Shown: positions 1 to 38,393 of the stretch, piece by piece
How positions within the stretch are numbered: the first letter of the stretch is position 1
Layout: the number at the start of each line of letters is the position of its first letter
Assembly: GCA_951217055.1 (NCBI GenBank)
Contig: OX578285.1
Span: forward strand, 60,733,102 to 60,797,101
DNA length: 64,000 nucleotides
DNA from: Gerris lacustris
Lineage: Eukaryota > Arthropoda > Insecta > Hemiptera > Gerridae
Direction of reading: 5' to 3'
Program-made: the position numbers and the translations under genes
Notes under the pieces: model-generated
Database searches by the model: none
Seen by the model: the letters and a program-made list of their open reading frames with translations, nothing else
Told to the model about the DNA's origin: nothing

Positions 1-1383
1 AAATTACGCCTCGACTGTGAATATTGCAAGATGGGTACAAGGTAATAAAGTTTTAGATCAAACGTTATCCTGTCAGTCTCTCTAATCTTCTCCTCTAAAC
101 TATATCTCTTGAAACCGCCATGAGAATATATAATGTTTACTTTTTTCAATATGTTTTTTTTAATTAATACTGTACCTTGGGAAAGCTCGGTCGCTTGTTT
201 TATCAGCTGGAGGTTTTAGATAGTAGGTCGCTTCTCTAATATTTAAGGGTATCTAACATTTTGTTGACAGAGTGGAGTAGGAGAGGGTCAAGGGTCAAGG
301 GTCACTGCACTTGAAATTTTAAGGTAAGGTCAAGGTAGAGCGTATAATAAAAATCTGGGACATGTTTAAAAAAAGAGAGAGAAAAAATGAACTCCTATAC
401 AAAGCAGTATAGCAACTTCTACAGTAAAGCATGCGAGAATATTACAACATTCATTTATGTAAAAGGTTCGCGTGTAATATTTAAGTTGGGATTTTCGTGA
501 TAAGAATCGAATATTTTTGTTGGAAATCTAACGTTCATAAATGGGATTATTACTGATATAAAGAACTATTTGACCGATTCTATCACGTTTCAATGTTAAT
601 TTACAATTTAAATGAATCGTAATTTATTTTTATATTCTTTCTGATTTTGTTTTATTTTTATCTACAATGTCATCAGAAATATTGATTCCTATCTAGAAAG
701 AACTTTACAATTTTACGAGCTAATTAACGAAAAATAATTCCTTAATTTTTTTCCAGTTTATTTATTCTTAATCTTAAATCAATACTGATGGAAGTTTAAA
801 AGTTATCTTTTTTTAACGATAATAACAAATATAATAATACTATTTACAGCATTGACAGCTTTAACTAGCTACCGTAAGTAAAATACATTGATTAATGCCC
901 TCAAAATAACGTATTTAGTAACATTTAAAAGTTACGAAAGCATTAATCAATGCTTATACGAATGTCACGAGCAATTTTATCAGCTGCCTCAATTCCGTAC
1001 ATTCATTCGGAGGAGCAGTATCTCTTTTTTGTCTTTCGTCGCATTTTTTTTTATTTCCAAATTCCAATTAATTGAATTCATTAGAAGAATTGATGACCAT
1101 TGTAAACATCCAAAGAATTTTATATAACACACATAAATTGTTGAATAATTTGTAGAATATTCCTTTTAACAATCTTTGACTTACTAATGGATTTACCTAA
1201 ATTTTTTGTTTGCGCTTTATCAGCCGTGAAGCTAAAGCAACTTTTATTGTAAAATATATTTTATCCATGGATAAAGCAGTAGTGACTTGACCGACTGGGA
1301 AGAGTAAGGTGACTAAAACGGTTGTTTAGCCACTCGTGCCTATAATTTTATGGACATTTAAAATGGTCAATTTAAACCGTATG
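1..1383. other. AT-rich DNA without recognisable gene
   Basis: Small open frames occur (for example 888-1127) but none resembles a known family or is flanked by convincing splice sites. A short tandem GGTCAAGG-type repeat sits near 285-340. Nothing else identified. Confidence 0.5.
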
Positions 1384-1854
1384 AGAAGTAGTAGTAGTAG
1401 TAGTCGAGTAGGTACTTCCTACTAGAACGGGTAGGACGAACCACTTGTTTGAACCTTGCAATTAGGCCATCTTTTAGGCCCATTTTACGGTGGAGAGTTC
1501 CAGCTACTTCACACATCATACATTTGTACCTTGTACCGCCGAAGCGAGTATGGTGTGGTCATTAGTAAGCTATAGAAGCGTGGGGGAAGAGTGCCCCATA
1601 GGGAGTGTCCCTCACCCTTCTCTGTCCTCGAACCATAGATATAAATCTCATTATCATGACACGGATCGGACCCACATCAAAGAGTGGGGGAAGAGTGCCC
1701 CGTAGGGGGTGTCCCTCGCCCTGCACCGTCCGCGATTCATAGATGCAATTCAGAGGATCATGGCACGGGATCGAACCCACGACCGACCTCGAGTAGCCTC
1801 GACTTATTGATAGCTGGGCGAGCGCCTTAAGACCCTCGGCCACGCTGGCTCCCA
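1384..1854 (-). mobile_element. SINE (TAG-tail family), chimeric copy
   Basis: On the minus strand the element starts with a tRNA-like head (GCGTGGCCGAGGGTCTTAAG with box B GGTTCGATCCC) and ends at 1384 in a short TAG/TAC repeat. Its tail half (GGTAGGACGAACCACTTGTT, and the GCGAGTATGGTGTG motif on the plus strand) matches copies at 40531, 62826 and 63074. The head half differs and contains an internal duplication of a GTGGGGGAAGAGTGCCCC unit about 103 bp apart (1579 and 1682), so this copy joins two SINE modules. Confidence 0.7.
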
Positions 1855-1860
1855 ACCGCA

Positions 1861-2889
1861 TGAGAAAGTTTCATGTCTATGGTCTAAGTCTAAATTACTA
1901 ATATAATTTAAACTTAATTTTGGTTTTATATCAAACTTTCGCACAAATATCAATATTAAAATGAAACATCTCGTTCAAATTAGTATGCATAATGCCCTCC
2001 AGAAAACATGAGTTGAAAATATAGAAAGCTGTCGAATTATACCCGTATTCAAAATCGTTCTACTAAAGGAAGAAAAAGCAGCTAATTACAAGCTTAGATA
2101 AGCAGGACTGGAAACTAGATCAACCATAGGGAATAATATGAAAGGGAATGACCTGGTATTCATCGAAACAAATAGACGATAATGATGCCACATAATTATT
2201 ATTGATTTTGTTCCCACTCCCAACTGGTTATTAAGTATGTTATGCCCTTTGGTTTAATCTAGGCATTTGGGCGTTCCCTATAATGTCAAAGGCCTTCTCT
2301 AGTATTACTTGGGGCTTGAAAGTCAGAGTGATTCAAAACCATGACCTCTTTTTATGTATTATCGGAGAAAGTTAATAATAATTAAAGAAACAGAACTTAT
2401 CACATTAATAATTATGTTTAACATAAATTAGATACGAATTCATTAAAGATAAATTATTTATAATACATATATTTATTTTGTTAAATATGGATATGAATTT
2501 AGATCCTGAGAATATGATCATGATCGTACCTACCTGAAGTATCATGTTGGCAACACAGCTTAGATTGGGATTTATTAATCATATACTGTCACGCATGTGT
2601 AATTTATGTGGTCCCCTATAAATTTCGAGGTTTAGCAGTATCTGACTTACTGAGGCCCTCAATTTAAGTGGGTCCTAATATACAAAGGATAAGAATGCAC
2701 TTGCATTAACTTTGTAATATGGTTCTATCAGAACGCGGTATAAGCGCCGGCTTATTTATTATCATTGGTGAGTTAGTAAAAAATGGCAATAGTAAAAGAA
2801 GACGAAGAGTCTGGATGTCAAAAACATTTTCTCCTCGATCATCCCTGATTTTAGATTATTATTTCTACAAAAATAAAACGCCAAAACAT
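1861..2889. other. Gene-free AT-rich DNA
   Basis: No supported gene, RNA or element boundary. The small open frame at 2719-2910 runs into the tandem repeat that starts near 2890 and is not credible as a gene. Confidence 0.5.
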
Positions 2890-3760
2890 ATAAAAATTTT
2901 ATACAAATAGAGATCTGTTCTTTTGATGGAAGAAAGATAAATATCAATGTAATATTTCGTCTTATGAGGGCCCATAGGAGGCTCGGGCCCATAGGCCTGT
3001 ACCTTAAGTAATAAGTTTGGAAGCAATATAATTATTTTAAAAAATAGTATGATGCATTTTTGGACTTTTATGTCATATATATATTTATCTATTTATCCGG
3101 TTATTTTTATTCTTGGATTTACATAAACTCATCTCTAGTTTCATCAATCACTATTTATTAATTAATATATATTAATAATTATTATATAGGTATTTGATGC
3201 TGTAATCATAAATAATACGTATGAAAAAAAAATGCATTTCCCGGGTTAATTTTATACAAATAGAAATCTGTTCTTTTGGTGAAAAAAAGATAAATATTCC
3301 CCCATAGGAGGCATAAAGCCCATAGGAGGCTCGTGCCCGTAGGCCTGTGCCTTTAGTAATAAGCTTGGAAGCAATATAAAATTATTTAAACAAATAGTAT
3401 GACGCATTTTTGAACTTATATATGTCATCTTATCTATATATTTATCTATTTAATCCGGTATTTCTAATCTTGGATTTACATAAACTCATCTCTAGTTTGA
3501 ATTACTATTTATTAATTAGTATATATTATTAGTTATTATATAGTTATTTGATTCTATAATCATAAATAATACGTATGATAAAAATATACATTTCCCGGGT
3601 TAATTTTTTATACAAATAGAAATCTGTTCTTTTGGTGAAAAAAAGATAAATATTCCCCCATAGGAGGCATAAAGCCCATAGGAGGCTCGTGCCCGTAGGC
3701 ACTTGTTTTGATGCTAGTCACAAATAATACGAAAGAAAAAAAATTGTCTTTCTTGGCTTT
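2890..3760. repeat. Tandem array of a unit of about 355 bp (two full copies and a partial)
   Basis: The segment ATACAAATAGARATCTGTTC recurs near 2900, 3256 and 3612, each followed by a TTCTTTTGRTG run and a CCCATAGGAGGC motif, and between the first two by the same AT-rich block (TTTATCTATTTA, then CATAAATAATACGTATGA). Copies 2 and 3 are nearly identical; copy 1 is more diverged. This is a local satellite-like duplication. Confidence 0.8.
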
Positions 3761-3805
3761 CCATGTCCAACATAGGCTGTTTGCGAATGCTCAAGGAGTT
3801 TGCTC

Positions 3806-3978
3806 AAAAAGCGTCCACACCAAACGCGCACAAACAGCAAACATCCTTTGATGTACCGACTCTACCCGGAGCACCCGCGAACTCAAACAAGCATTCGTTC
3901 GTGCGCGCGGTGCCGTCTACACCGGCCGCGCATCCCTGTTTGCAAACACGATGCGCGGCCGGTGTGGACGTGGCTTTA
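3806..3978. mobile_element. GC-rich MITE-like inverted repeat with strong hairpin
   Basis: The ends carry inverted AGCGTCCACACC and GGTGTGGACGTGG. Inside, CGTCTACACCGGCCGCGCATC and its inverse face each other across about 15 bp (3914-3970). It is far richer in GC than its surroundings and lies directly beside a SINE head fragment (3980-4086). No transposase. Confidence 0.55.
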
Positions 3979-3979
3979 G

Positions 3980-4086
3980 TGAGCCATGTAAATCAGAGTA
4001 TCACGGCGAGGGATTGAACCCCTACCTCCTGATCCATTGATGGCTGAGCAGACGTGGTTTCAACCCACACGGCTAAGCTAGCTCCC
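3980..4086 (-). mobile_element. SINE head fragment, TAG-tail family
   Basis: Matches the tRNA-proximal part of copies at 40531 and 63074: GTGAGCCATGTAAATCAGAG, GGCGAGGGATTGAACCC (box B on the minus strand) and GATGGCTGAGCAGACGTGG, ending in a GAGC-type terminus. The tail half is missing. Confidence 0.65.
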
Positions 4087-4262
4087 CTTAATTGATAAAA
4101 ATCTCTATTTTAAAGAATAACCTAAGATTTATCCCATGCGGACGGAAATCAACTGATTTAGCTTGCGATCAATAAGCTTTAACCAGTCTAACAAATCCCT
4201 TAATTACAGCTATTTTTCTTGAAAGGGGTATTTTCTTAATGCTTATAATCCGACGAAATAAT

Positions 4263-5742
4263 CAGGGGCGGATCCAGGGGGGGGCGAGGGGGGCGACCGC
4301 CCAGGGCCCCGCGCCTTGGAGGGCCCCGCGCCATAGAAAATTAAAATAAAATACTTATACTTTACAAGAAAATTTATAGTTCATAGTGAAGATTGTCCGC
4401 GGGGCCCCGTGCCATAATGTACAAACATGAAATATTAGAATTATAAAATTCAGTCAAATTTAGTTTACATGGTAGAGCCATACCTAACTACCTTTTCGCG
4501 GGGCCCGTCGCTGTATAAAAGTAAAAAAAAAGTTATAAAATATATATTAATATTTTTTTATGTTTAAGATAGCCCGCGGGGCCCCGCTCCATATAAAATT
4601 AAGTGAGTTAACGTCCTAGTGTTTTCTCACCCTCCCCCTTTTCAAAATGATGACGAATTTGTTATTTATTGTGTGGGGTAATTCTTCATTATATGCCCCA
4701 CCTATATCTAAACGTCCAATTTAATTCGGATTTTTTCAAACTGTTCCTTTTTACATTACAAAAACTATTTCGGTTGTAGCATCTCGATATATTCAATTTT
4801 TTTTTAATTTTAGAGAAAAGTATGGAAGGTTATGGTAAGTTTAGGCTGAGTTTAGTACTCTTTGACCTGACCTAACAATAACCTTCTATCATTACCCTAT
4901 AAAACATGTCATTTCGTGAATTTAAAAAAAAAAAAAAAAATTTAACACTGAATATGTACAGATTACAGTGTACAGAGATATGTAAAAAAGACAAATCCTG
5001 TAAAAAGGAATAGTAAAAACAACGAAGTAAATCGTTGGGTCAATTAGTCCAGTTTTACCAATTGATGTCAAAGAGAAACTTTACCTCAGAGATGCATAAA
5101 AACGCTGTTTTGAGAGGTCATACTTACAAAATTTTTAAGGTGGGGACCCCGGGGGGGGGGACCCCCGGACCCCCCTTAAAATGTGTCTTTGAAAATTAAA
5201 CTAAAACCTCGGCACTAAAATGGAAAGTTATAAGCTGAGAATATGAATTTTGGGAGTAAATTTTAAGTGCTCGAGTGTAGATTTAAAATTATAGGACTGA
5301 TCACAAATAACACAGCTTAACTTTTTATTTACAATAATAATTTAACCATAAAACCCAAAATATCATGAAGAAGAATAAATAATTATTACAACTCGCTTCA
5401 ATAACAATGTTTCTTTTCGATTGCATTTGCAAAGAAAATGATGATTAGTTGAAAACTATATAATTTGAGGGGTTTATGTTCAAATAATATGTTAGATTAA
5501 AATCATGAGCAGAATTGTAATTACATATTTTAAAAGTTTTGAATTATTTTGAGAGCAAAAACGTTTCTATGGTTGAGAAAAAAGTTTGACTAGCCCTAAG
5601 TAAAGGGAATTAGCCGTAAAATAGGATCAAGTTGTTTATTATTGTTACTTTATTGTTTTTTTATCAGCAATCCCCGCTCTATCCTAGGGGGCCCCACCAT
5701 TTTGTCTCGCCCAGGGCCCCGCAAGATCTAGATCCGCCACTG
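4263..5742. mobile_element. hAT-like non-autonomous DNA transposon (1.48 kb) with 8-bp target duplication
   Basis: The termini are CAGGGGCGGATCCAGG on the left and, inverted, CAGTGGCGGATCTAGATC on the right, flanked by a perfect 8-bp duplication GAAATAAT (4255-4262 and 5743-5750). Runs of GGGCCCCGCG recur near the left end and again at 4400, 4500 and 4575. No transposase frame remains. An 8-bp duplication and a CAG-G-GGCG end fit the hAT superfamily. Confidence 0.8.
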
Positions 5743-5812
5743 GAAATAATTAATGAATAGCAATAATTTTTATGGGATTTACCATTCACCTAATTTAATT
5801 CAAGATTAGCCA

Positions 5813-5815
<3 letters not shown>

Positions 5816-5894
<79 letters not shown>
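5816..5894. repeat. AT dinucleotide microsatellite
   Basis: An essentially pure AT run of about 78 bp. It directly abuts a dispersed repeat (5895-6150) that has AT runs in other copies as well. Confidence 0.95.
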
Positions 5895-5900
<6 letters not shown>

Positions 5901-6150
5901 CACGAGCCGTTAAGCTCATGTCTCGTATTAAGGATATGGGCTTAATTCTATAGATATTTAGAAAAAAATAAAATTAAGTAAATTAATTTAGACATCTATA
6001 ATGATAAGTTATTATCCCTATTTGAAAATGAACAAATCAAAAGAAACGTTTATTTTTATTGGAATAAATGTGGTTGCCTTAGCTTAGCAATAACAAATCA
6101 TTTCGAGGTGAGTCATCGGGACCCTACTCGATTATATAAATGATATATAT
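5895..6150 (+). repeat. Dispersed repeat associated with AT microsatellites, copy 1
   Basis: Shares GGTTGCCTTAGCTTAGCAAT, CAAATCATTTCGAGGTGAGT and ACTCGATTATATAAATGAT with copies at 8545-8775 (plus) and 32565-32815 (minus). The two plus copies are each preceded by an AT run. No coding capacity; class unknown. Confidence 0.75.
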
Positions 6151-6884
6151 TTATAGGTACCGATAATATTCTAGTATTTTTTTTTTTTTAATATTATAGG
6201 TACTACAAGAAGTGAAGACAATGTTATTTTTCCTTGTTTTGAGTTTTAGAAATATCGAAACTTTAAGCTTGCATTTAAAAATAAATGGTCAGGTACTTGT
6301 AGTTTTATTTCGATCAGAAAAATAAAATAAAAAATCCAATAACAATTCTCAAAGGTAGAAACTGTTTTTGACACTGTTAGAAGTTATTGCATTGCTTTTT
6401 CTTATTTATCAGGGACGTTTGAAATACGTGGCAGCTAGGGTTTTAGATTGGAAAATAAATTATTAGGGTTCCTTTTAAGTAACTTCGTTTTGGAATGGTG
6501 ATATTGGATAGAAATAAATACTAGTAGTGACACCTAGCGGTACTTAAACTAACTAACTTAGTACCTTTAAATAAGCCGCGAGATGACGCCACATGTCTTA
6601 TATTATGCTGGTTTTTGGCGGTAGTATTAAATCAATATACTCCTTACTAGTAGTAGACTATTTTTCTCTTTATATTTTATTTTATTACATACATAGGTAT
6701 ATTTCAAAGTAAAACAGAACTTTCTTTTAACATGTAGTAATACGTCTGCTCTTTCTGCGTTAAGTTAAAAACTGTAAAATTGTTCAAACATCATGTTGGC
6801 ATTTGTTATTAGGGTTTTTCACAAAATCTACTGTGTTTTGAAACTAGTCAGCTGTTTTAATTTTTAATATGTTTATATAGCATC

Positions 6885-7320
6885 TATATATATAAAACTA
6901 AGAGTGACAGTGATTGACTGACTGACTGATCTCTAATTCTAATTCTCCTACTTCCCATTGACCTAGAGATTTGAAATTTGGTACATAGATAGAGTTTACC
7001 ATAAATAGAAAAGTGCGGCTATTTTGATTTCGATATATGGCCACCATATTGAATTATAGCCGCCATCTTGGATTTATTCATCAGTAATTCTCCTACTTCC
7101 CATTGACATAGAGATCTGGAATTTGGTACATAGACTTATGGTAGCTAAAAAAGAAAATTAAAGCTACTTTCACTTCAACATATGGCCACCATCTTTGATT
7201 ATAACCACCATCTTGGATTTAATCACAGACAATTATCTTAGCTTCCAGTGCACATACAGATCTGAAATTTGGTTCATAGACTCATTGTACCTAAAATTGA
7301 AAATTTAAGGTAGTATTGGC
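6885..7320. repeat. Three degenerate tandem units of about 145 bp
   Basis: The phrase CTCCTACTTCCCATTGAC followed by AGATYTGRAATTTGGTACAT occurs near 6950 and 7090, with a diverged third near 7230. Each is followed by ATATGGCCACCAT and CATCTTGGATTTA-type text. It is preceded by a GACTGACTGACTGA run, a pattern seen in dispersed insect repeats. No frame. Confidence 0.6.
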
Positions 7321-7329
7321 GTTAAATTT

Positions 7330-8492
<1,163 letters not shown>

Positions 8493-8544
8493 ACAAACAA
8501 AACTCAGGTTTTGGTCACAAACATTGTCACTATGTTATATTAAT

Positions 8545-8775
8545 ATTAGAGTCAGTAAGGCCGTAACAACGGACTTAATTTTATATTTAGAAAAAAAGTA
8601 AAATTAAGTAAATTAAATTATATAAGTTATTATATCTATTTGAAGACCAACATATCAAACCCACATTTATTTTTATTGGAATTAATATGGTTGCCTTAGC
8701 TTAGCAATAACAAATCATTTCGAGGTGAGTCGCGGCCGTCGGTAAACTACTCGATTATATAAATGATAATATATC
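8545..8775 (+). repeat. Dispersed AT-associated repeat, copy 2
   Basis: Same family as 5895-6150: TTAATTTTATATTTAGAAAA, GGTTGCCTTAGCTTAGCAAT and CTCGATTATATAAATGATA. It lies just after the 8369 AT run, with about 60 bp of unrelated sequence between. Confidence 0.7.
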
Positions 8776-9103
8776 CCAAGTTTTATAAAAACAAATAAAT
8801 TATTACATTAACAAAATGTTTATTATACCTACGGTATTGAACTGACTGCGTTGGATACGTAGTTCTGCAAATACGTTTCTCAATTGTTGGATTTAGAATT
8901 TAAGCTTCCTGAAGTTTATACTAAAGTACGATAACTAGCTAAAAGTTGTATAAATATATTATTTAAGACTGACAAAACATCGAATTTTAAAGTTGCCCAG
9001 ATTTCAGTATATAATGTACAAATACTTTTCTCAAAGGCTGACTGTCAGTCCTGAAAAGGAAATCAAAATATTTAATAAATATGTACATTGGTATAAAATA
9101 TTG

Positions 9104-9343
9104 TAGCGCATCTATACACATTCGCGCTCGTGACTCACTGACACTTGCGAGTAACATTCGTACGTTCGTCCCTAGAACGCGAACCAATCGTTTTCACACT
9201 CATTGAATGTTCTCCTCGTCCATACAAGCCTTTGACTCGTCCAGTGCGAACGCCATAAGGGCAAGGCGATCAAAGAGGTGAATGACGATGACGAACCGAC
9301 TACTGTTCACCTCGCCATTCGTGCTAATCTGTATAGATGCGCC
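9104..9343. mobile_element. MITE-like element of about 240 bp with terminal inverted repeats
   Basis: Left end TAGCGCATCTATACACATT and right end (inverted) GGCGCATCTATACAGATT pair over about 18 bp. The interior is GC-richer than its flanks, with CG-rich direct motifs (ATTCGTACGTTCGTC). No frame. The target duplication could not be read reliably; a TTA-type duplication is possible. Confidence 0.55.
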
Positions 9344-11740
9344 TTATTATGTTGAAATAGTAACCCGATTATTGTAAATCGACAACGTCAAATCAGGGTG
9401 CTACAAGAAAAGATACTTTAATATTGTAAAAAAAAAATGAAATTGTGGCATATTTGTTAGTTTTTACCTGCTCTTGATCATTCTCCCCGTCCGAGACACT
9501 AGTCGCTCTTATAAAGAGAGTAACTCTCTATAAAGACAAGACCTGAAATCAATTACATTTATTTTACTTCCTTTAAATGAAACCATTAAAACACCGTCTT
9601 TTTAAGGTCATAGCTACTTCATTTGTCGATTTGGCTTCGGGTTGCGACTCAATTTAGGAACGCGGCAGCGTTCCGCCCCGCCAAGTCAAAAAGTCAAAAT
9701 TTCACAAAAGCTGCCAGTGTATATATACTGTAGGTGACAAACTAGGGGTTTTGAGGGTCTGCAACGTGAAATACGTACAAGCTACCTAAATCATTTAATA
9801 TCTTTGAAGGCCGTGTCCTGTAGATCAAAATAAAAAAAAGAAGGTCAAAATCGGTCAAGTAGAAGTAGAGAAAAATAGGTTTGAAAATGGTAGTTTTGAT
9901 ACTTCTTCTTATTCTTATTCTTCCTTCATTTTACGTTGTCGCACCTACAGCCTAAACTACTGAACCGATTTTAATGAATGAGGGCTTTTTGGATTCGTCT
10001 AGGGCCCTTGTGTGCGGGACAGAATGTTGATTTCACAATTTCTTTGGACCATAGACTTGGCGGGGTGTTTTTTTTTTACCACACAAGTGGTTTTAGGTCA
10101 GATTAATAATTTAAGTAGTAAGTAGGTACATATATGTATGTATACTTACATTTTACATATTGTAATATGCATATTATATTTTGGTTCCTCTTCAAGATTG
10201 TTAACTGATAGTCCTTTCTTTATGAATTAGATCTGTCAACAATTGCGGACGCCATAAGAGCTGAAAGTCAAAAATTTAAAAAAAAATCAAATTTAGCTCG
10301 ATTTAAGGTAGAACCGATGGAGGTACCTACGACAAAAAGTCACAGGACAAAAGTTGCAGATCTTTTAAAATCAGTTACCGCTGGTGCAATCTGCTTTTCG
10401 ATGCGACTTACCGTTTAGCCGCAAAAAGGACCCAAAAAACTTCAAAGTTGTTTCCGCCATCTTTAATTTTTTAAGGGGGTAATTTTTTTTTAACTTTTCG
10501 GATTTTTTCAGTTCGATTTTGGCCAATTTCCGACCAAACGCAAAAACCTGCGAGTAGAGACCGCAAGTCTCTAGGTCTAGGTGGTCTAGAAGTACATAAA
10601 AATGTTGACTATCGAGTCCGTAGGTTTTGGTTATGGTGGGCCAACCTAAGTTGTTTTGTGTTTTTTTTTCATTATTTATTATTAAATTGTTAATAACTTA
10701 TATAACTTACTTTAACAATATTTTTTCCAAGCCTACAAATTGCGCAATAAAGAAGCGCTCACCTCTGAAAAAAAAATTAATCGATTTCATTTAGCCAGTT
10801 TTTCGCCTATAAAGCCGACACTGGTGGTGACAGACACACATACAAGCACATAAAAAGTTAAGGCCGGATGGCCGGATTCGGTTTTTGGAATGTATAAAAT
10901 AAAAAAGTATCCAAAAAATGTTCAATTCTGACCAATGTACAGACAAAACTTTAATTTTATATAATATATAGATATGCGCGGAACAAAAGTTAACAATAAA
11001 AGATTTGGCAACATAGCAGCCCCACTCCGATTTCCTTAGAGACACCGTGGGAAAAACTCTACTATAACTACGACTTCTCGTAGTACTTACCAAGCTTATG
11101 ACAAAGTACATATATTATAAGCTTTATATGTACCACTAAATCACTTCTTTTCAAGTTCAATACACTTCCTTTGTAATTATATATTATATACAGTATACAG
11201 TACAAAACGTTATGTATTGTTTTTTAAAACTAAAGAAAGAGATGCATTCCATCTACAATTGTTTTTAATTAAATCAAGTTTACATTTTGTCTTTTTAATA
11301 TTCACATAATGATAAAATACTGAACCGTCTTTCAATTTAATATTTTATTCCATCTATATTTATGTTCATAAATAAACCAAAAATAATTTTGTTAAATATT
11401 TACTTAAAAATCTTTAATTTGATTTGTCCGTTGTTATGTAATGAGGGGGGGGGGGGTCTCTCAACCAATTAAATACTGTTAACCTGAAATTAATAAATTG
11501 AACCAAATAAATAAGTTAGTCATAGACCGTAGTTTTAGTTCAAACAATTAGATAAGTGCGTTGCATTCCGATTGAAATATTTTTCAATCAAAAAAAGTTG
11601 AGAAGAAAAAGCTATACTTCCTGTAAATACCCCCCTCCCCCCTCCACTACAATAAATTAAAACTTATTCTGAAAATATGGAAAACGATAAATTTTTAGTA
11701 ATTCAAATCATTTGCATAAAGTATGTGCTAAGCTATGAAT
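9344..11740. other. Gene-free upstream region of Mcr
   Basis: Holds anonymous insect repeat text (for example CTACTGAACCGATTTTAATG at 9957), a G12 run at 11444 and a C-rich patch near 11630. No exon with plausible coding and splice sites was found; an untranslated Mcr exon here cannot be excluded. Confidence 0.4.
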
Positions 11741-11749
11741 AATGGGCGT

Positions 11750-12139
11750 GGCAATGAGACGCGCAGAAAAAAAGCGTCCGACTGTGTCAATCAGTAGGTT
11801 TTGATTTACGAAAAGTCAGTGTGACGCCCAACAGTGGAGGGAGAAGTGGGTGGCAACCTGTAACCATTCGCGAAGGTTATACATTTTAACGGTTAGGATA
11901 AACATTTCAGTAAACAAATATTTTTATTATTATGTTTTAAATTTTAAAAATTACCGTTTTAAATTATATTTTTTCGGTGTAATCATGAATTTATAATGTG
12001 TATTTTTATCAGTGGAATAATGACTCTTAAGGTTTTAGTATTATGGTTTCGTTAAAACTTAAAAAATACAGAGCTGTATATATATTATAGAGTAAATTTT
12101 GTTGTTTAGAACGAGCGAAGATTCAAAAAAGTAGGAACA
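11750..12139 (+). promoter_or_regulatory. Probable promoter and 5' UTR region of Mcr
   Basis: The 400 bp before the chosen ATG contain a locally GC-richer patch (about 11740-11880) and several arthropod initiator-like TCAGT sites (for example near 11815 and 11909). No TATA box at a fixed distance could be singled out. This is inferred from position; an upstream untranslated exon could also exist. Confidence 0.25.
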
Positions 12140-36680
<24,541 letters not shown>

Positions 36681-37045
36681 TATTAAATCTACAGTATGGT
36701 AATCACTTTTTTTAAAAAAAAAAAATCACAATTAAATCGTGTTAAAACAAGTTATACCAAAAATCCTATTCCCTGCTCTTCTGAATTAATAAAAAAAAAA
36801 AAATCTTAGTGAAATTATTTTTAGGAGAATAATTTATTTTAAAGATATATAGCAGTTTACATTTATCCACTGTAGTTTTAAATGTTAGATTACGCTTACT
36901 ATACTCTACTTTTGTTGCCTTAAATTATTTCATAGTCATCAATCAATTAAGGATTTTTAGTGGTAACTTGTAAAGCTTATTCAGAATTCTACTTTAATAC
37001 AATTTTTATTTATAGATATTAATATGAATAAATGCTTTCTTAAAC
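36681..37045 (+). terminator. Mcr 3' UTR with candidate polyadenylation signals
   Basis: AATAAA hexamers follow the Mcr stop codon near 36786 and 37026, both in AT-rich DNA with T-rich stretches downstream. Either could end the transcript. Assignment is by motif only. Confidence 0.4.
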
Positions 37046-37536
37046 AATTATTTGACGTATTTTGTTCTTTTAAATTAAAAATTGATTTATTGAGGGCAAT
37101 GAAAAATAGCTTAAGTGATTTTTTATTTTACATCTTAAAAAAACTATTGTAAGCTTGATATATAAATAAAATCCACATATTTGATTCATATTACTCATTT
37201 ACTAACTCTGGACTTGTTGCGATTTATTCTAAAATAATGACAATCGTGGAAATCGCTACAAGGACATTTTAAAAACGGTAATTATATTGTTGTTATTATA
37301 AAAAGAAAGGGAGCTGAAAGTAAAATTGAAGTTTTATGATATTGTAAATATAAGAAATATTTATAGTGTTGTAAAATCAAAAAAATGTTGATTGATATTT
37401 TTTTTCTTTTATGTAAAAATAAACTGGTCGCACAATCAAAAATTTAAAAAAAAAAAAAAAAAATACTCACATTCTTAATTACAATCACCGAATTCAAAAA
37501 AAAATGTGATCTGAGAAGTTTGGTTTTGTTAAAGTG

Positions 37537-37541
<5 letters not shown>

Positions 37542-37580
<39 letters not shown>
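37542..37580. repeat. AT microsatellite
   Basis: About 19 AT units in the intergenic region downstream of Mcr. Confidence 0.95.
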
Positions 37581-37582
<2 letters not shown>

Positions 37583-38393
37583 CTCGTTAAAACTCACTTG
37601 ATTTCAAGTTATCTTTTCATGCTAATGATTCACATCCAAAATGTATTAAAATATAAATCCAAAAGTGTAAAATTTGTCTTAAATGAAAAAAAAAATTGAA
37701 TTATATTATCGTAAGTTTTATGTATAGTCACAACAAACAAACAAACAAAAATTAGTTTTTATGTAATTCATTTTGCTCTTTGTATTCTATTTTTTTTTAG
37801 GTTTATCTTAATTTTTGTAGTTAACTTTGTTTAAATATATATTTTTTTTTTGTATCTTTATTTTAGGGATGCTAAATATTATAAGAATTAATCTTTCAGA
37901 TCGATTCCATCCAATATTTAGACTAAAATATTTAAATATAATATATTATATGATAATTTGTGTAACGAAGTCCATCCATTTATCTAGTTCATGATTTTTC
38001 TAAATAACCAAATTTATACTTTTTTTACATTTAATTCTACATTTATATTAATAAGGTTTTTTTTTATTCTTTTTTATATTCTTTTTTTATATATATGAGA
38101 ACTTTTTTAGGGTCCTCTTGTGTAAACAGTTCAATTTAAGTTAATTTAATTGTTACCTTTTCTTGATGTATCTCCTTATGTTTGTTATTATTATAATTAT
38201 TAAATGATGGTATATGTATTAAGAAGATCCATTTCATAAGTTTATTGGAGTTACAACATTTCTGTTATCTACCATAATTGAATATTTTGCATTCCAAAGG
38301 CAAGACATGTTTGGCTTATTGATCACATAATGTGAATGTATCAATTGACCAATTGTGTTGTAGGGAATCCAAAAAAAAATATACAGGGTGGGC

